A DNA stretch of 64,000 nucleotides from the NCBI GenBank assembly GCA_018065085.1, contig JAGHUA010000049.1, positions 28,252 to 92,251 of the forward strand, given 5' to 3'. The translations under genes were made by a program, and so were the position numbers. The stretch is from Candidatus Liminaster caballi. GTDB lineage: Bacteria; Bacteroidota; Bacteroidia; Bacteroidales; UBA3663. Each line of letters starts with the position of its first letter. Position 1 is the first letter of the stretch. Positions 1 to 9,129 of the stretch are shown here, one piece after another. Under the pieces are notes generated by a model. The model searched no databases. It worked only from the letters and a program-made list of their open reading frames with translations, and had not been told where the DNA came from.

Positions 1-2
1 CA

Positions 3-419
3 AAGGCACGTTCGGCCGTGCGCAGCTACCTCAACAAGCACTACCCTGACGAGGTGGCTAAGATCCTTGAGGCCGAGGCAAAGAAGAACAAGACGACAAA
101 GACCCAGAAGCTCCTCGGAATGCTTCACCTCTCAAAGCCGAAGAAGAAGAAGGAACGTCCGGTCAACGAGGCATTCAAACCAGTTGAGATCTCGACGGTC
201 ATCGAACTGTCGGGCGTCGATGGTCGCGGCCTGCTCAACACCATTACGCGTGTCATCAGCGAGTCGTGCACCGCCAACATCACCGACATCCAGCTCAAAT
301 GCAGCAACGGTATCTTCACAGGTCACATCACCCTCGACACCAACGATCAGAAGACTGTCTCCCACCTATGTGCCGACCTGCGCAAGATACGCGAGATTGA
401 ACGTGCGGCGAAGAAATAA
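3..419 (+). CDS. RelA/SpoT-family (p)ppGpp synthetase/hydrolase, C-terminal part
   Basis: This is the 3' end of a gene whose start lies left of the window; the frame is open from base 3. The visible 138 residues begin with KARSAVRSYLNK, which resembles the stretch after the TGS domain of long RelA/SpoT proteins (seen as 'KARxxIRxxL' in the family). A lysine-rich linker follows, and then an ACT domain of about 75 residues containing IELSGVDGRGLLNTITRVIS. Long Rel proteins make and degrade the stringent alarmone (p)ppGpp, and the ACT domain is regulatory. The catalytic HD and synthetase domains are outside the window, so I cannot say whether this copy is bifunctional. The stop is followed after 7 bp by the next gene, which suggests co-transcription. 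Confidence 0.85.
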   Translation, partial: KARSAVRSYLNKHYPDEVAKILEAEAKKNKTTKTQKLLGMLHLSKPKKKKERPVNEAFKPVEISTVIELSGVDGRGLLNTITRVISESCTANITDIQLKCSNGIFTGHITLDTNDQKTVSHLCADLRKIREIERAAKK

Positions 420-426
420 ATACACC

Positions 427-3006
427 ATGAGATATGCGCTTTTCACAATACTTCTGACAACGTTGAGCATAATATCTTCTGTCTGCATGGGCAGGGAACG
501 CATGAGCTATACATCGCCCACCGAAGGAGTGATCACCAATGAATTTGTCAGCGAACAGGAGATGAAGGCAGACCTGCTGCAGATGCTGGCCGCATTCTCG
601 CAATATATGGCCGACGACTGGCAGGAGTGTCAGGCCACGAACTCAGTGGGCGAGGCATGCGGATTCTTCAAAGGCGAAAACTCGGGAGGCAGCGATGAAC
701 GAGGTGTAAGACCTAATGCCGACCTCTCGATGATTTGTGCATTCCTGGTGAAATACGGCAAGCCTCAGGGCATCGCTCTGCCAGCCAATATAAGTTGGCA
801 GGAGGTGGAGCAAATGGCCATGAAATCGCTGGTATTCGCCTATTCAACGCATAAGGCCAACAGACTGAAGGTTTGTGCCGGCGGCAGATATTGGGGTTCG
901 ACATCGGCAAAGGATGCCGTGTGGGAATCAAGCCTCTGGGCAATGTCTGTGGCCTACTCGGCCTTCTTCCAATGGGACAGGCTCAACGATCAGCAGCGTG
1001 AATACGTACGTCAGTTGCTCCGCGCCGAATGTAACTACGAGCTGGAGCGTAACATCCCGACAGGATACCGTGGCGACACCAAGGCCGAGGAGAACGGATG
1101 GGAGGCCGATGTGCTGGCTGCCGCCCTGGGCCTGATGCCCAACGACAGCCTTGCCCCACGATGGTTCGAGAGGCTTCGTGAGTTTGCAATCAACTCATAT
1201 TCGCACCCGAGCGATGCAGACAACCATACCATCATCGATCCACACTACGATCAAAGGACCGTGGCAGACCTGTATCGCGGACAGAACCTCTATGAAGACT
1301 ACACACTGCAGAACCATAACCTCTTCCACACCTCCTATCAGAACGTGGTGATGCAGGAACTGGGTGAGGCTGCATTGGCCATGAGACTGTTCCAACGAGA
1401 GACGGGCAGCCACGAGGAACGATGGATGACCCAAGCCCTGATGCACCACAACCGCGAGGTGATGGACAGCGTGATGTGCTGGCTGGCGCTGGCCGACGGC
1501 GAACTGGCCATGCCCAACGGCAACGACTGGAGCCTGTTCCTCTACGATCAGATTACATCCTATTCGACCATGGCCTGTATGATGCGCGACCCCAATGCCC
1601 TGATGCTCGAAAACATGGCTTACAAATATATCAAAGCCCGACAAAAGACAACAAAGGACGGCAGTTGGCTGCTCCGCGCCGACGTCGGTGCACGACGCAT
1701 GGGCGTGGAGGCTCACCGAGTGATGATGACCTATCTGATGCACGAACTGTGGCCGACATACGACCTCGCTCCGACCTCGTGGAACGACTTCGAACAGCGC
1801 CACCGCGAGGCACGCCTTATCCGATGCCAGGACATCGTGAGGGCTAGCAGCGAGAGCCGTTTCACAACCTTCTCATGGAGCAAGGGATTGCGATCATACA
1901 CCGGATATATTGCTGCCAATTCGGCCGACAGGAACAAGATCATCGTGCCTTACCGCGCACATAACACAGGCAACATCGTGGGATGGCACGAGGTGAAGGA
2001 CAAGCCTACGGACGCTCGTCCGGCTATGGATGCTAGATACCAGATGGCAGGCAACGCATACGTGATGAACGGCGAGCTCGTGACCAACGGCGGCTCATTG
2101 GACAACAGGTTTGCCATATACTCCACCCCAGGCAATGCCGTAATCTACATCGACCATGTGACGGCCATCGAGCCTTGTGTGATAACCTGCGAGAAAGGCG
2201 GACTGCTGGCCATATCGACCGACGAAATGACCAACACCTCGCGCACGTTATATTATAGTAATTGTGACCGTCAGCACACAGACAGCATCACTGCCGACGG
2301 TTCGGAAATGGTGCGCCTTGCCACCCAGTGGGTGAACATCGACAACGAGGTGGGCATAGTGGGCATTGACAACGGCAGGCAGATGGCTTTCGGCAATCGC
2401 GAGAACAATAACTCGGTGATGACTGCAAAACTCTACCCGATGTTCAGCGACAGCACACGCACCCTTGCCAAAGGTGAGACAGCCAACTGCCGTCGCCTGA
2501 TCTATTGCAGCATGACCGACGCCGAAAAGACCGAACAGGTGTGGAGGCATTCGAAAAGCCTGGCAGACATATTACCCGACGGATGGAACGGCGTCATGGT
2601 CAGCGACACTGACAACGAGTACTATCTGATGATAGCAAACTTCAGGGGGACAGGCAAAGCCTCACTTGAGGGATTGCAGACATGCGGCTATGCCCCTGTG
2701 ATGAACGTGCCGACAACCGTAACCGACAGCCGTGCCTTTGCCGGCATCGAACTGGAGGAGAACACAAGCCTGGCACAGCCTCTGACCATGGGCGTGAAGG
2801 GCAGCCACGTGACGGCACAAATGGAGGATGACGCATCGATGACCATCAGTGCCACCAAAAAGACACGCATCACCGTGGCATACCTACCGGCGCTGAAGGC
2901 CGAGGGTAAGGCAAGCACAAAAATATGCATCCGAAAGGGCGAAAAAATGTCCGTAAGATGGAATAAAGAAAAGAAATTGATAGAAATATGTAGCAAATTG
3001 CTATGA
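427..3006 (+). CDS. Secreted alpha/alpha-toroid plus beta-sandwich protein, possible polysaccharide lyase or glycosidase
   Basis: An 859-residue protein with an N-terminal signal peptide (MRYALFTILLTTLSIISSVC). The frame stays open further upstream to base 67, but that part lies over the rel ACT domain in another frame, so the ATG at 427 is chosen. The first ~480 residues are helical and rich in Trp, His and Tyr, with segments such as WESSLWAMSVAYSAF, HNLFHTSYQNVVMQE and NGNDWSLFLYDQ. The rest looks beta-rich (GSLDNRFAIYSTPGNAVIYIDHV). This order, a toroid followed by a beta-sandwich, is that of several polysaccharide lyase and heparinase-like families. I cannot assign a CAZy family or a catalytic residue from reading alone. 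It probably acts in the periplasm or at the cell surface. Alternatives are a non-catalytic glycan-binding protein or an unclassified glycosidase. Confidence 0.5.
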   Translation: MRYALFTILLTTLSIISSVCMGRERMSYTSPTEGVITNEFVSEQEMKADLLQMLAAFSQYMADDWQECQATNSVGEACGFFKGENSGGSDERGVRPNADLSMICAFLVKYGKPQGIALPANISWQEVEQMAMKSLVFAYSTHKANRLKVCAGGRYWGSTSAKDAVWESSLWAMSVAYSAFFQWDRLNDQQREYVRQLLRAECNYELERNIPTGYRGDTKAEENGWEADVLAAALGLMPNDSLAPRWFERLREFAINSYSHPSDADNHTIIDPHYDQRTVADLYRGQNLYEDYTLQNHNLFHTSYQNVVMQELGEAALAMRLFQRETGSHEERWMTQALMHHNREVMDSVMCWLALADGELAMPNGNDWSLFLYDQITSYSTMACMMRDPNALMLENMAYKYIKARQKTTKDGSWLLRADVGARRMGVEAHRVMMTYLMHELWPTYDLAPTSWNDFEQRHREARLIRCQDIVRASSESRFTTFSWSKGLRSYTGYIAANSADRNKIIVPYRAHNTGNIVGWHEVKDKPTDARPAMDARYQMAGNAYVMNGELVTNGGSLDNRFAIYSTPGNAVIYIDHVTAIEPCVITCEKGGLLAISTDEMTNTSRTLYYSNCDRQHTDSITADGSEMVRLATQWVNIDNEVGIVGIDNGRQMAFGNRENNNSVMTAKLYPMFSDSTRTLAKGETANCRRLIYCSMTDAEKTEQVWRHSKSLADILPDGWNGVMVSDTDNEYYLMIANFRGTGKASLEGLQTCGYAPVMNVPTTVTDSRAFAGIELEENTSLAQPLTMGVKGSHVTAQMEDDASMTISATKKTRITVAYLPALKAEGKASTKICIRKGEKMSVRWNKEKKLIEICSKLL

Positions 3007-3072
3007 ATAACATCTAAAAATAGATAAAAGTTATAGAAAATTAAAAAAAATAAGGAAAAGCGCGAAAAAGAT

Positions 3073-3103
3073 TTGGAATAGTTGGCAAAAAGTCATAACT
3101 TTG
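3073..3103 (+). promoter_or_regulatory. Promoter of gltB (TTG-N20-TAACTTTG)
   Basis: A TTG at 3073-3075 and TAACTTTG at 3096-3103 are 20 bp apart and match the Bacteroidetes -33/-7 consensus. The spacer contains TTGGCAAAAA. The glmS promoter at 18949-18979 has nearly the same sequence, including ATTTGG at the -33 box and AACTTTGC at the -7 box. The predicted start gives a leader of about 55 nt before the gltB ATG. The rest of 3007-3165 is AT-rich, and I see no other element there. Confidence 0.75.
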
Positions 3104-3165
3104 CACCCCGTAAGAGATGAAAGAATCAAAAAATACATCCAAAAGAGGTAAAAATATAGTTGGTT

Positions 3166-6100
3166 ATGGCTACACAAAAGATTATGGGACTCTACAATCC
3201 CGAGAATGAACATGATGCCTGCGGCGTGGGCATGGTTGTGAACATTCACGGCGGAAAGAGCCACGAACTGGTAGATAACGCATTGCGAGTGCTCGAAAAT
3301 ATGGAGCACCGCGGAGCAGAGACTCGCGACAAGACCGGCGACGGTGCCGGCATCCTGCTCCAGATTCCACACGAGTTTATTTTGTTGCAAGGTATTCCGG
3401 TGCCTGAAAAGGGCCGTTACGGTACGGGTCTTGTGTTCCTGCCTAAGGATGAGAAGCGCCAGCAGGACATTCTGCAGATTATCATCGAGGAGATTGAGCG
3501 CGTAGGTCTCAGCCTTATGCACCTCCGCACAGTGCCTACCAACCCGGAGGTTCTGGGTGCCGGTGCGCGCGACGCAGAGCCTGTCATCAAGCAGGTGTTC
3601 GTGACAGGTGTCAGCGAGGATGACGTGCCTGTCTTCGAGCGTATATTATATAAGGTAAGGAAGAAGATTGAGAACCGCATCAGCGACGAGGATTTCTATA
3701 TCTGCTCACTTTCGAGCAAGGACATCATCTATAAGGGCATGCTGACATCAGGCCAGCTGCGCCGCTATTTCCCAGACCTTTCGAACAACTACTTCACATC
3801 GGGTCTGGCACTCGTTCACTCACGCTTCTCGACCAACACCTTCCCTAAGTGGAAGCTGGCACAGCCATTCCGCTATCTGTGTCACAACGGTGAGATCAAC
3901 ACCGTGCGAGGCAATCGCGGATGGATGCAGGCACGTGAGTCAGTGCTCTCAAGTCCGGCATTGGGCGACGTTAAGGAGATCCGTCCTATCCTCCAGGCCG
4001 ACATGAGCGACTCGGCAAGCCTCGACAACGTGTTCGAGTTCTTCGTGATGTCGGGCATGTCGCTGCCACAGGCCATGGCCATCCTCGTGCCTGAATCATT
4101 CAACGATAAGAATCCAATCTCAGAAGACCTGAAGGCCTTCTACGAATATCACTCAATCCTTATGGAGCCATGGGACGGCCCTGCTGCCCTGATGTTCTCT
4201 GACGGACGCTATGCAGGCGGTATGCTCGACCGTAACGGTCTCCGTCCGTCACGCTACACCATCACCAAGCAGGGCATGATGGTTGTGGCCTCAGAGGTAG
4301 GTGTCATGGACTTCGAGCCGGGCGATGTGGTCAGCAAGGGACGCCTCCAGCCTGGCAAGATTCTGCTCATCGACACTCAGGAGGGTAAGATCTATTACGA
4401 TGGAGAAATCAAGGAGAAGCTCGCAAGTGAGCATCCATACCGCCAATGGCTCAGCACTAACCGCATCCAGCTTGAGAAACTCAAGTCAGGCCGTCACGTT
4501 GAGAACAGTGTAGATAACTTCGAGCGCAAGCTGCTCAGCTTCGGCTTCGGACAGGAGGACATCGACAAGACCGTCGTTCCGATGGCCGTCAACGGACAGG
4601 AACCTGTTGCAGCCATGGGCAATGACACACCACTGGCTGTGATCTCTGACCGTCCGCAGATTTTCTTCAACTACTTCCGTCAGCAGTTCGCCCAGGTCAC
4701 CAACCCTGCCATCGACCCAATACGCGAGGAACTCGTCATGTCGCTCACCGAGTATATCGGCGCAGTAGGCACCAACATCCTCACCCCAGACGAGAGCAAC
4801 TGCAAGATGGTGCGCCTGCCTCAGCCTGTATTGACCAATACTCAGCTCGACATTCTCTGCAACATCCGATATAAGGGATTCAAGACCGTGAAGCTGCCAA
4901 TGCTCTTCGAGATCGAGAAGGGCGCAAGCGGACTCCGTTCGGCCATCGACGACCTCTGCCACAAAGCAGAGCAGAGCGTTGACGAGGGTGTAAACTACAT
5001 CATCCTCTCAGACCGCGACATCGACCCTCAGCACGCAGCCATTCCATCGCTCCTGGCAGTGAGTGCCGTTCACCACTATCTGATCAGCGTACAGAAGCGC
5101 GTACAGACAGCCCTTATCGTCGAGTCGGGTGAGATTCGCGAGGTGATGCACGCTGCCCTCCTTCTGGGCTACGGTGCTTCTGCCATCTGTCCATACATGA
5201 CCTTTGCCGTGCTCGATGACCTTGTGAAGAAACACAAGATTCAGGAGGAATATTCTACTGCCGAGAAGAACTACATTCAGGCCGTCGATAAGGGTCTGAA
5301 GAAGATCATGTCGAAGATGGGCATCTCGACCATCCGTTCATATCGCGGTGCAAAGATTTTCGAGAGCATCGGTCTGAGCGAAGACCTGCTCCGCCGCTAT
5401 TTCGGCACCAGCATCTCGACCATCGGCGGCATCGGTCTGCGCGACATTGCACGCGATGCCATCCGTCTGCATGACGAGGCATTCAAGCCAGCCGAGGTCA
5501 ACGAGTTCCTGCCAAACAACGGACAGTTCTCTTATCGCAAGGACGGTATCAAGCATGCCTGGAACCCTGACACCATCGCCAATCTTCAGATTGCCACACG
5601 CCTCGGCTCGTACAAGAAGTTCAAGGAGTGGGAGCAGATGGTCGATGACAAGGAGTCGCCTATCTTTATCCGCGACTTCTTTGGATTCAAGAAGGCTGCA
5701 CAGCCTATCCCGCTTGACGAGGTTGAGTCTGTCGAGAGCATCGTGAAGCACTTTGTGACAGGTGCCATGTCGTTCGGTGCATTGAGCATCGAGGCTCACG
5801 AGGCCCTGGCTTTGGCCATGAACAAGCTCGGAGCACGAAGCAACACCGGCGAGGGTGGCGAGGACAACGCACGCTATCACTCGGATGTCGATGGCGTATC
5901 GCTCAGCAGCAAGACCAAACAGATTGCCTCAGGCCGTTTCGGTGTGACCGCCGAATATCTGGTCAATGCCGAGGAGATACAGATCAAGGTAGCCCAGGGC
6001 GCCAAGCCTGGTGAGGGCGGACAGTTGCCTGGTTTCAAGGTCAACAAGATCATCGCCAAGACACGTAATGCCATCCCTGGCATCTCGCTCATCTCGCCTC

Positions 6101-7653
6101 CGCCTCATCACGATATCTATTCGATCGAGGATCTTGCCCAGCTTATCTACGACCTCAAGAACATCAACCCAACGGCAGCCGTGAGCGTGAAGCTCGTTGC
6201 CGAGAGTGGCGTAGGAACCATCGCTGCGGGTGTGGCAAAGGCCAAGGCCGACCTCATTGTTATATCAGGCGCAGAAGGCGGCACAGGTGCATCACCAGCC
6301 AGTTCAATGCGTTTTGCAGGCATCTCGCCTGAAATCGGACTTGCCGAGACTCAGCAGACCCTGGTGCTCAACGGTCTCCGCAATCAGGTACGACTGCAGA
6401 CCGACGGCCAGCTCAAAACCGCACGCGACGTCATCGCCATGGCTATGCTCGGTGCTGATGAGTTTGCATTCGGCACACTGCCTCTCATCGTGCTCGGCTG
6501 CGTGATGATGCGCAAGTGTAACACCAACACCTGTCCGGTGGGCGTGGCCACTCAGGACGAGCGTCTGCGTGCCCGTTTCATTGGCCGCTCGGAATATGTG
6601 GTCAACTTCTTCACCTTCCTTGCCGAACACGTACGCGAATATCTCGCTGAGATCGGTGTACGCAAGTTCAAGGACATCATCGGCCGCACAGACCTCATCA
6701 GCGTCAAGCCTCAGGATGCCAACAGCAAACAGGGCACTATCGATTTCAGCCGCCTGCTCACTCAGGTACCTACCGACAAGGCCCTCTATTGGGATCGCGG
6801 AGCTTTCACAAAGGTGGAAGGCGTCAAGGACGAGGAAATCATCCGTGCCGCACAGAAGAGCATCGAGACAGGCGAAGAGATCAGCCTCGACTATGCCATC
6901 AAGAATACCGACCGTGCAGCCTGCACAATGCTTTCGGGCGAGATTGCCCGCAAGTACGGTGAGGAAGGTCTGCCAGACGGAACCATCAACATCAAGTTCA
7001 AGGGTTCTGCAGGTCAGTCGTTCGGCGCATTTGCCGTCAAGGGTGTCAACATCCGTCTTGAGGGCGAAGCCAATGACTACTTCGGCAAGGGACTGTCAGG
7101 CGGTCGCATCTCGATCCTGCCTCCATCGCGTGCCAACGCTGAGTTTGTGGCCGAGGACAATATCATCGCAGGCAACACAGGTCTGTATGGTGCCACAACA
7201 GGCGAACTCTATGTCAACGGCCGTGTAGGCGAACGTTTTGCCGTTCGTAACTCAGGAGCCATTGCCGTTGTGGAAGGCGCAGGCGATCACTGCTGCGAGT
7301 ATATGACTGGCGGACGTGTGGTTGTGCTTGGCGAGACCGGACGCAACTTCGCCGCTGGTATGTCTGGCGGTGTGGCATACGTTTGGGACAAGAACCACGA
7401 CTTCGACTACTACTGCAATATGGACATGGTGGAGATCAATCTCGTGGAGGAAGCGTCCTACCGCAAGGAATTGCATGAGCTCGTGCGCAAGCACTATCTC
7501 TACACCGGTTCAGAACTTGCACGCCGTATGCTCGACGACTGGAATCACTATATCGACGAGTTCATCCAGGTTGTTCCTATCGAATACAAGCGTGTGCTTC
7601 AGGAAGAACAGGTACGCAAGCTCCAGGAGAAGATCAAGTCGATCCAGGAGTAA
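3166..7653 (+). CDS. gltB: Glutamate synthase, large subunit (GltB)
   Basis: A 1495-residue protein, the usual size for the large (alpha) subunit of bacterial GOGAT. With the small subunit it turns glutamine plus 2-oxoglutarate into two glutamates. The domains in order are: a class II glutaminase whose nucleophile Cys19 lies in HDACGVG behind a short propeptide; a central domain; an FMN-binding synthase domain with a C-X5-C-X4-C cluster motif (Cys residues near 1112, 1118 and 1123) for the 3Fe-4S centre; and a C-terminal glycine-rich beta-helix. Two codons upstream there is an in-frame TTG, but the ATG at 3166 is the normal start. It heads the run gltB-gltD-asnB-amidotransferase-pyrG and has a strong promoter at 3073-3103. 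Confidence 0.97.
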   Translation: MATQKIMGLYNPENEHDACGVGMVVNIHGGKSHELVDNALRVLENMEHRGAETRDKTGDGAGILLQIPHEFILLQGIPVPEKGRYGTGLVFLPKDEKRQQDILQIIIEEIERVGLSLMHLRTVPTNPEVLGAGARDAEPVIKQVFVTGVSEDDVPVFERILYKVRKKIENRISDEDFYICSLSSKDIIYKGMLTSGQLRRYFPDLSNNYFTSGLALVHSRFSTNTFPKWKLAQPFRYLCHNGEINTVRGNRGWMQARESVLSSPALGDVKEIRPILQADMSDSASLDNVFEFFVMSGMSLPQAMAILVPESFNDKNPISEDLKAFYEYHSILMEPWDGPAALMFSDGRYAGGMLDRNGLRPSRYTITKQGMMVVASEVGVMDFEPGDVVSKGRLQPGKILLIDTQEGKIYYDGEIKEKLASEHPYRQWLSTNRIQLEKLKSGRHVENSVDNFERKLLSFGFGQEDIDKTVVPMAVNGQEPVAAMGNDTPLAVISDRPQIFFNYFRQQFAQVTNPAIDPIREELVMSLTEYIGAVGTNILTPDESNCKMVRLPQPVLTNTQLDILCNIRYKGFKTVKLPMLFEIEKGASGLRSAIDDLCHKAEQSVDEGVNYIILSDRDIDPQHAAIPSLLAVSAVHHYLISVQKRVQTALIVESGEIREVMHAALLLGYGASAICPYMTFAVLDDLVKKHKIQEEYSTAEKNYIQAVDKGLKKIMSKMGISTIRSYRGAKIFESIGLSEDLLRRYFGTSISTIGGIGLRDIARDAIRLHDEAFKPAEVNEFLPNNGQFSYRKDGIKHAWNPDTIANLQIATRLGSYKKFKEWEQMVDDKESPIFIRDFFGFKKAAQPIPLDEVESVESIVKHFVTGAMSFGALSIEAHEALALAMNKLGARSNTGEGGEDNARYHSDVDGVSLSSKTKQIASGRFGVTAEYLVNAEEIQIKVAQGAKPGEGGQLPGFKVNKIIAKTRNAIPGISLISPPPHHDIYSIEDLAQLIYDLKNINPTAAVSVKLVAESGVGTIAAGVAKAKADLIVISGAEGGTGASPASSMRFAGISPEIGLAETQQTLVLNGLRNQVRLQTDGQLKTARDVIAMAMLGADEFAFGTLPLIVLGCVMMRKCNTNTCPVGVATQDERLRARFIGRSEYVVNFFTFLAEHVREYLAEIGVRKFKDIIGRTDLISVKPQDANSKQGTIDFSRLLTQVPTDKALYWDRGAFTKVEGVKDEEIIRAAQKSIETGEEISLDYAIKNTDRAACTMLSGEIARKYGEEGLPDGTINIKFKGSAGQSFGAFAVKGVNIRLEGEANDYFGKGLSGGRISILPPSRANAEFVAEDNIIAGNTGLYGATTGELYVNGRVGERFAVRNSGAIAVVEGAGDHCCEYMTGGRVVVLGETGRNFAAGMSGGVAYVWDKNHDFDYYCNMDMVEINLVEEASYRKELHELVRKHYLYTGSELARRMLDDWNHYIDEFIQVVPIEYKRVLQEEQVRKLQEKIKSIQE

Positions 7654-7721
7654 AGATGAGATTATAAATACTAAATATAAATAAATTACTCATAATCTCC
7701 CATCAGTGAAAAGAGTAATCA

Positions 7722-7754
7722 CGCCCCTCCTTGTTGAGGGGTTGGGGGAGGGTC
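7722..7754 (+). promoter_or_regulatory. GC-rich inverted repeat just upstream of the gltD start
   Basis: In the 104-bp gap between gltB and gltD, the C-rich block GCCCCTCC at 7723-7730 can pair with either of two downstream G-rich blocks (GAGGGG and GGGGGAGGG). The second block ends only 4-5 bases before the gltD ATG at 7758. A hairpin here could cover the translation start of gltD and set the GltB:GltD ratio. It could also be a fragment of a dispersed GC-rich repeat. No uracil run follows, so a terminator is unlikely. Confidence 0.4.
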
Positions 7755-7757
7755 TAT

Positions 7758-9101
7758 ATGGGAAATCCTAAAGCATTTTTAACTGTTCCTCGCAAGGACG
7801 CCGGCTACCGTCCGATATACGAACGCGTGCAGGACTTCAGTGAGGTGGAACAGACACTCAATACAAAAGACCGTCAGGAACAGGCCAGCCGTTGCATGGA
7901 TTGCGGTGTGCCATTCTGCCATTGGGCATGTCCGCTGGGCAACAAAGACCCTGAGTGGAACGATGCACTCTATCATGGCGAATGGGAGACAGCATACAAG
8001 ATACTGAAAAAGACCAACGACTTCCCTGAGTTCACAGGCCGCATCTGTCCTGCCCTCTGCGAGAAGGCATGCGTGCTCTATCACTCGGCAGGCGAGGCTG
8101 TGACCAACCGCGAGAACGAATGTGCCATTGCCGAACGAGCCTTCCTTGAGGGATATGTGACCATCGAGCATCCCGAGCGCAACGGCAAGAAGGTAGCCGT
8201 GATCGGTGCAGGTCCTGCAGGTCTGGCTGCTGCCAACCAGCTCAACTATAAGGGCTATGAGGTGACTGTGTTCGACAAGAACGAGGCTGCCGGCGGTCTG
8301 CTCCGCTACGGCATCCCTAATTTCAAGCTCGACAAGCATGTCATCGACCGCCGCATCAAGGTGATGGAGGCCGAGGGCGTCATCTTCAAGTACAACACTC
8401 CTATCGACGTGACTGCATTGCCTGATGGATTCGATGCCTACGTTGTTTCGACTGGCACACCTGAGGCACGCGACCTCAAGGCTCCGGGTCGTGAGCTCAA
8501 GGGCATCCACCTTGCCCTCGAACTGCTCTCTCAGCAGAACCGCGTGCTGGCCGGCATGGAGTTCAGCAAGGAAGAGACCGTCAACTGCAAGGGCAAGAAG
8601 GTGCTTGTCATAGGTGGTGGCGACACAGGTTCTGACTGCATCGGCACAGCACACCGTCAGGGCGCATTGAGCGTCACTCAGATCGAGATTATGCCAAAGC
8701 CACCGGTAGGCCACAACGACTCTACCCCATGGCCTAACTGGCCGGTCATCCTCAAGACCACATCAAGCCATGAGGAAGGTTGCGACCGCCGCTGGCTGCT
8801 CAACACCAACCGCTTCATCGGCGACAAGAAAGGCTGTGTGAAGGAAGTGGAGGTCGAAGGCGTAATCTGGGAGCCGAACCCAGAGGGCGGACGTCCGATT
8901 ATGAAGCTCGACGGCAAAAAGGAGATCATCGAGGCCGACATCGTATTCCTTGCCATGGGCTTCATCAAGCCACAGCAGCCAGAGTTCGGTCCTAATGTCT
9001 TTGTGGCTGGCGATGCTGCATCAGGCGCTTCGCTCGTGGTGCGTGCCATCGCTTCCGGCCGCAAGACAGCCGAGGCTGTTGACAAATACCTGAAAAGATA
9101 A
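7758..9101 (+). CDS. gltD: Glutamate synthase, small subunit (GltD)
   Basis: A 447-residue flavoprotein that passes electrons from NAD(P)H to the GltB subunit. The N-terminal ferredoxin-like part has the cysteines CMDCGVPFCHWAC (46, 49, 54, 58) and a second set in RICPALCEKAC for 4Fe-4S clusters. An FAD-binding VIGAGPAGLAAA follows near residue 150, then an NAD(P)-binding VIGGGDTGSDC near 280, and a C-terminal VAGDAASGASLVVRAI typical of the family. The ATG at 7758 gives the normal N-terminus MGNPKAFL; in-frame TTG codons upstream are inside the GC-rich hairpin and are rejected. It lies 104 bp after gltB on the same strand. Confidence 0.97.
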   Translation: MGNPKAFLTVPRKDAGYRPIYERVQDFSEVEQTLNTKDRQEQASRCMDCGVPFCHWACPLGNKDPEWNDALYHGEWETAYKILKKTNDFPEFTGRICPALCEKACVLYHSAGEAVTNRENECAIAERAFLEGYVTIEHPERNGKKVAVIGAGPAGLAAANQLNYKGYEVTVFDKNEAAGGLLRYGIPNFKLDKHVIDRRIKVMEAEGVIFKYNTPIDVTALPDGFDAYVVSTGTPEARDLKAPGRELKGIHLALELLSQQNRVLAGMEFSKEETVNCKGKKVLVIGGGDTGSDCIGTAHRQGALSVTQIEIMPKPPVGHNDSTPWPNWPVILKTTSSHEEGCDRRWLLNTNRFIGDKKGCVKEVEVEGVIWEPNPEGGRPIMKLDGKKEIIEADIVFLAMGFIKPQQPEFGPNVFVAGDAASGASLVVRAIASGRKTAEAVDKYLKR

Positions 9102-9129
9102 TCTCAAAGCTTAAAAAAACAATCACAAC

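Noticed and set aside
67..426. Upstream in-frame extension of the secreted toroid protein
   Set aside because: It overlaps the rel ACT domain in another frame, is an Arg/Ser-rich shadow sequence, and would bury the signal peptide that begins at 427.
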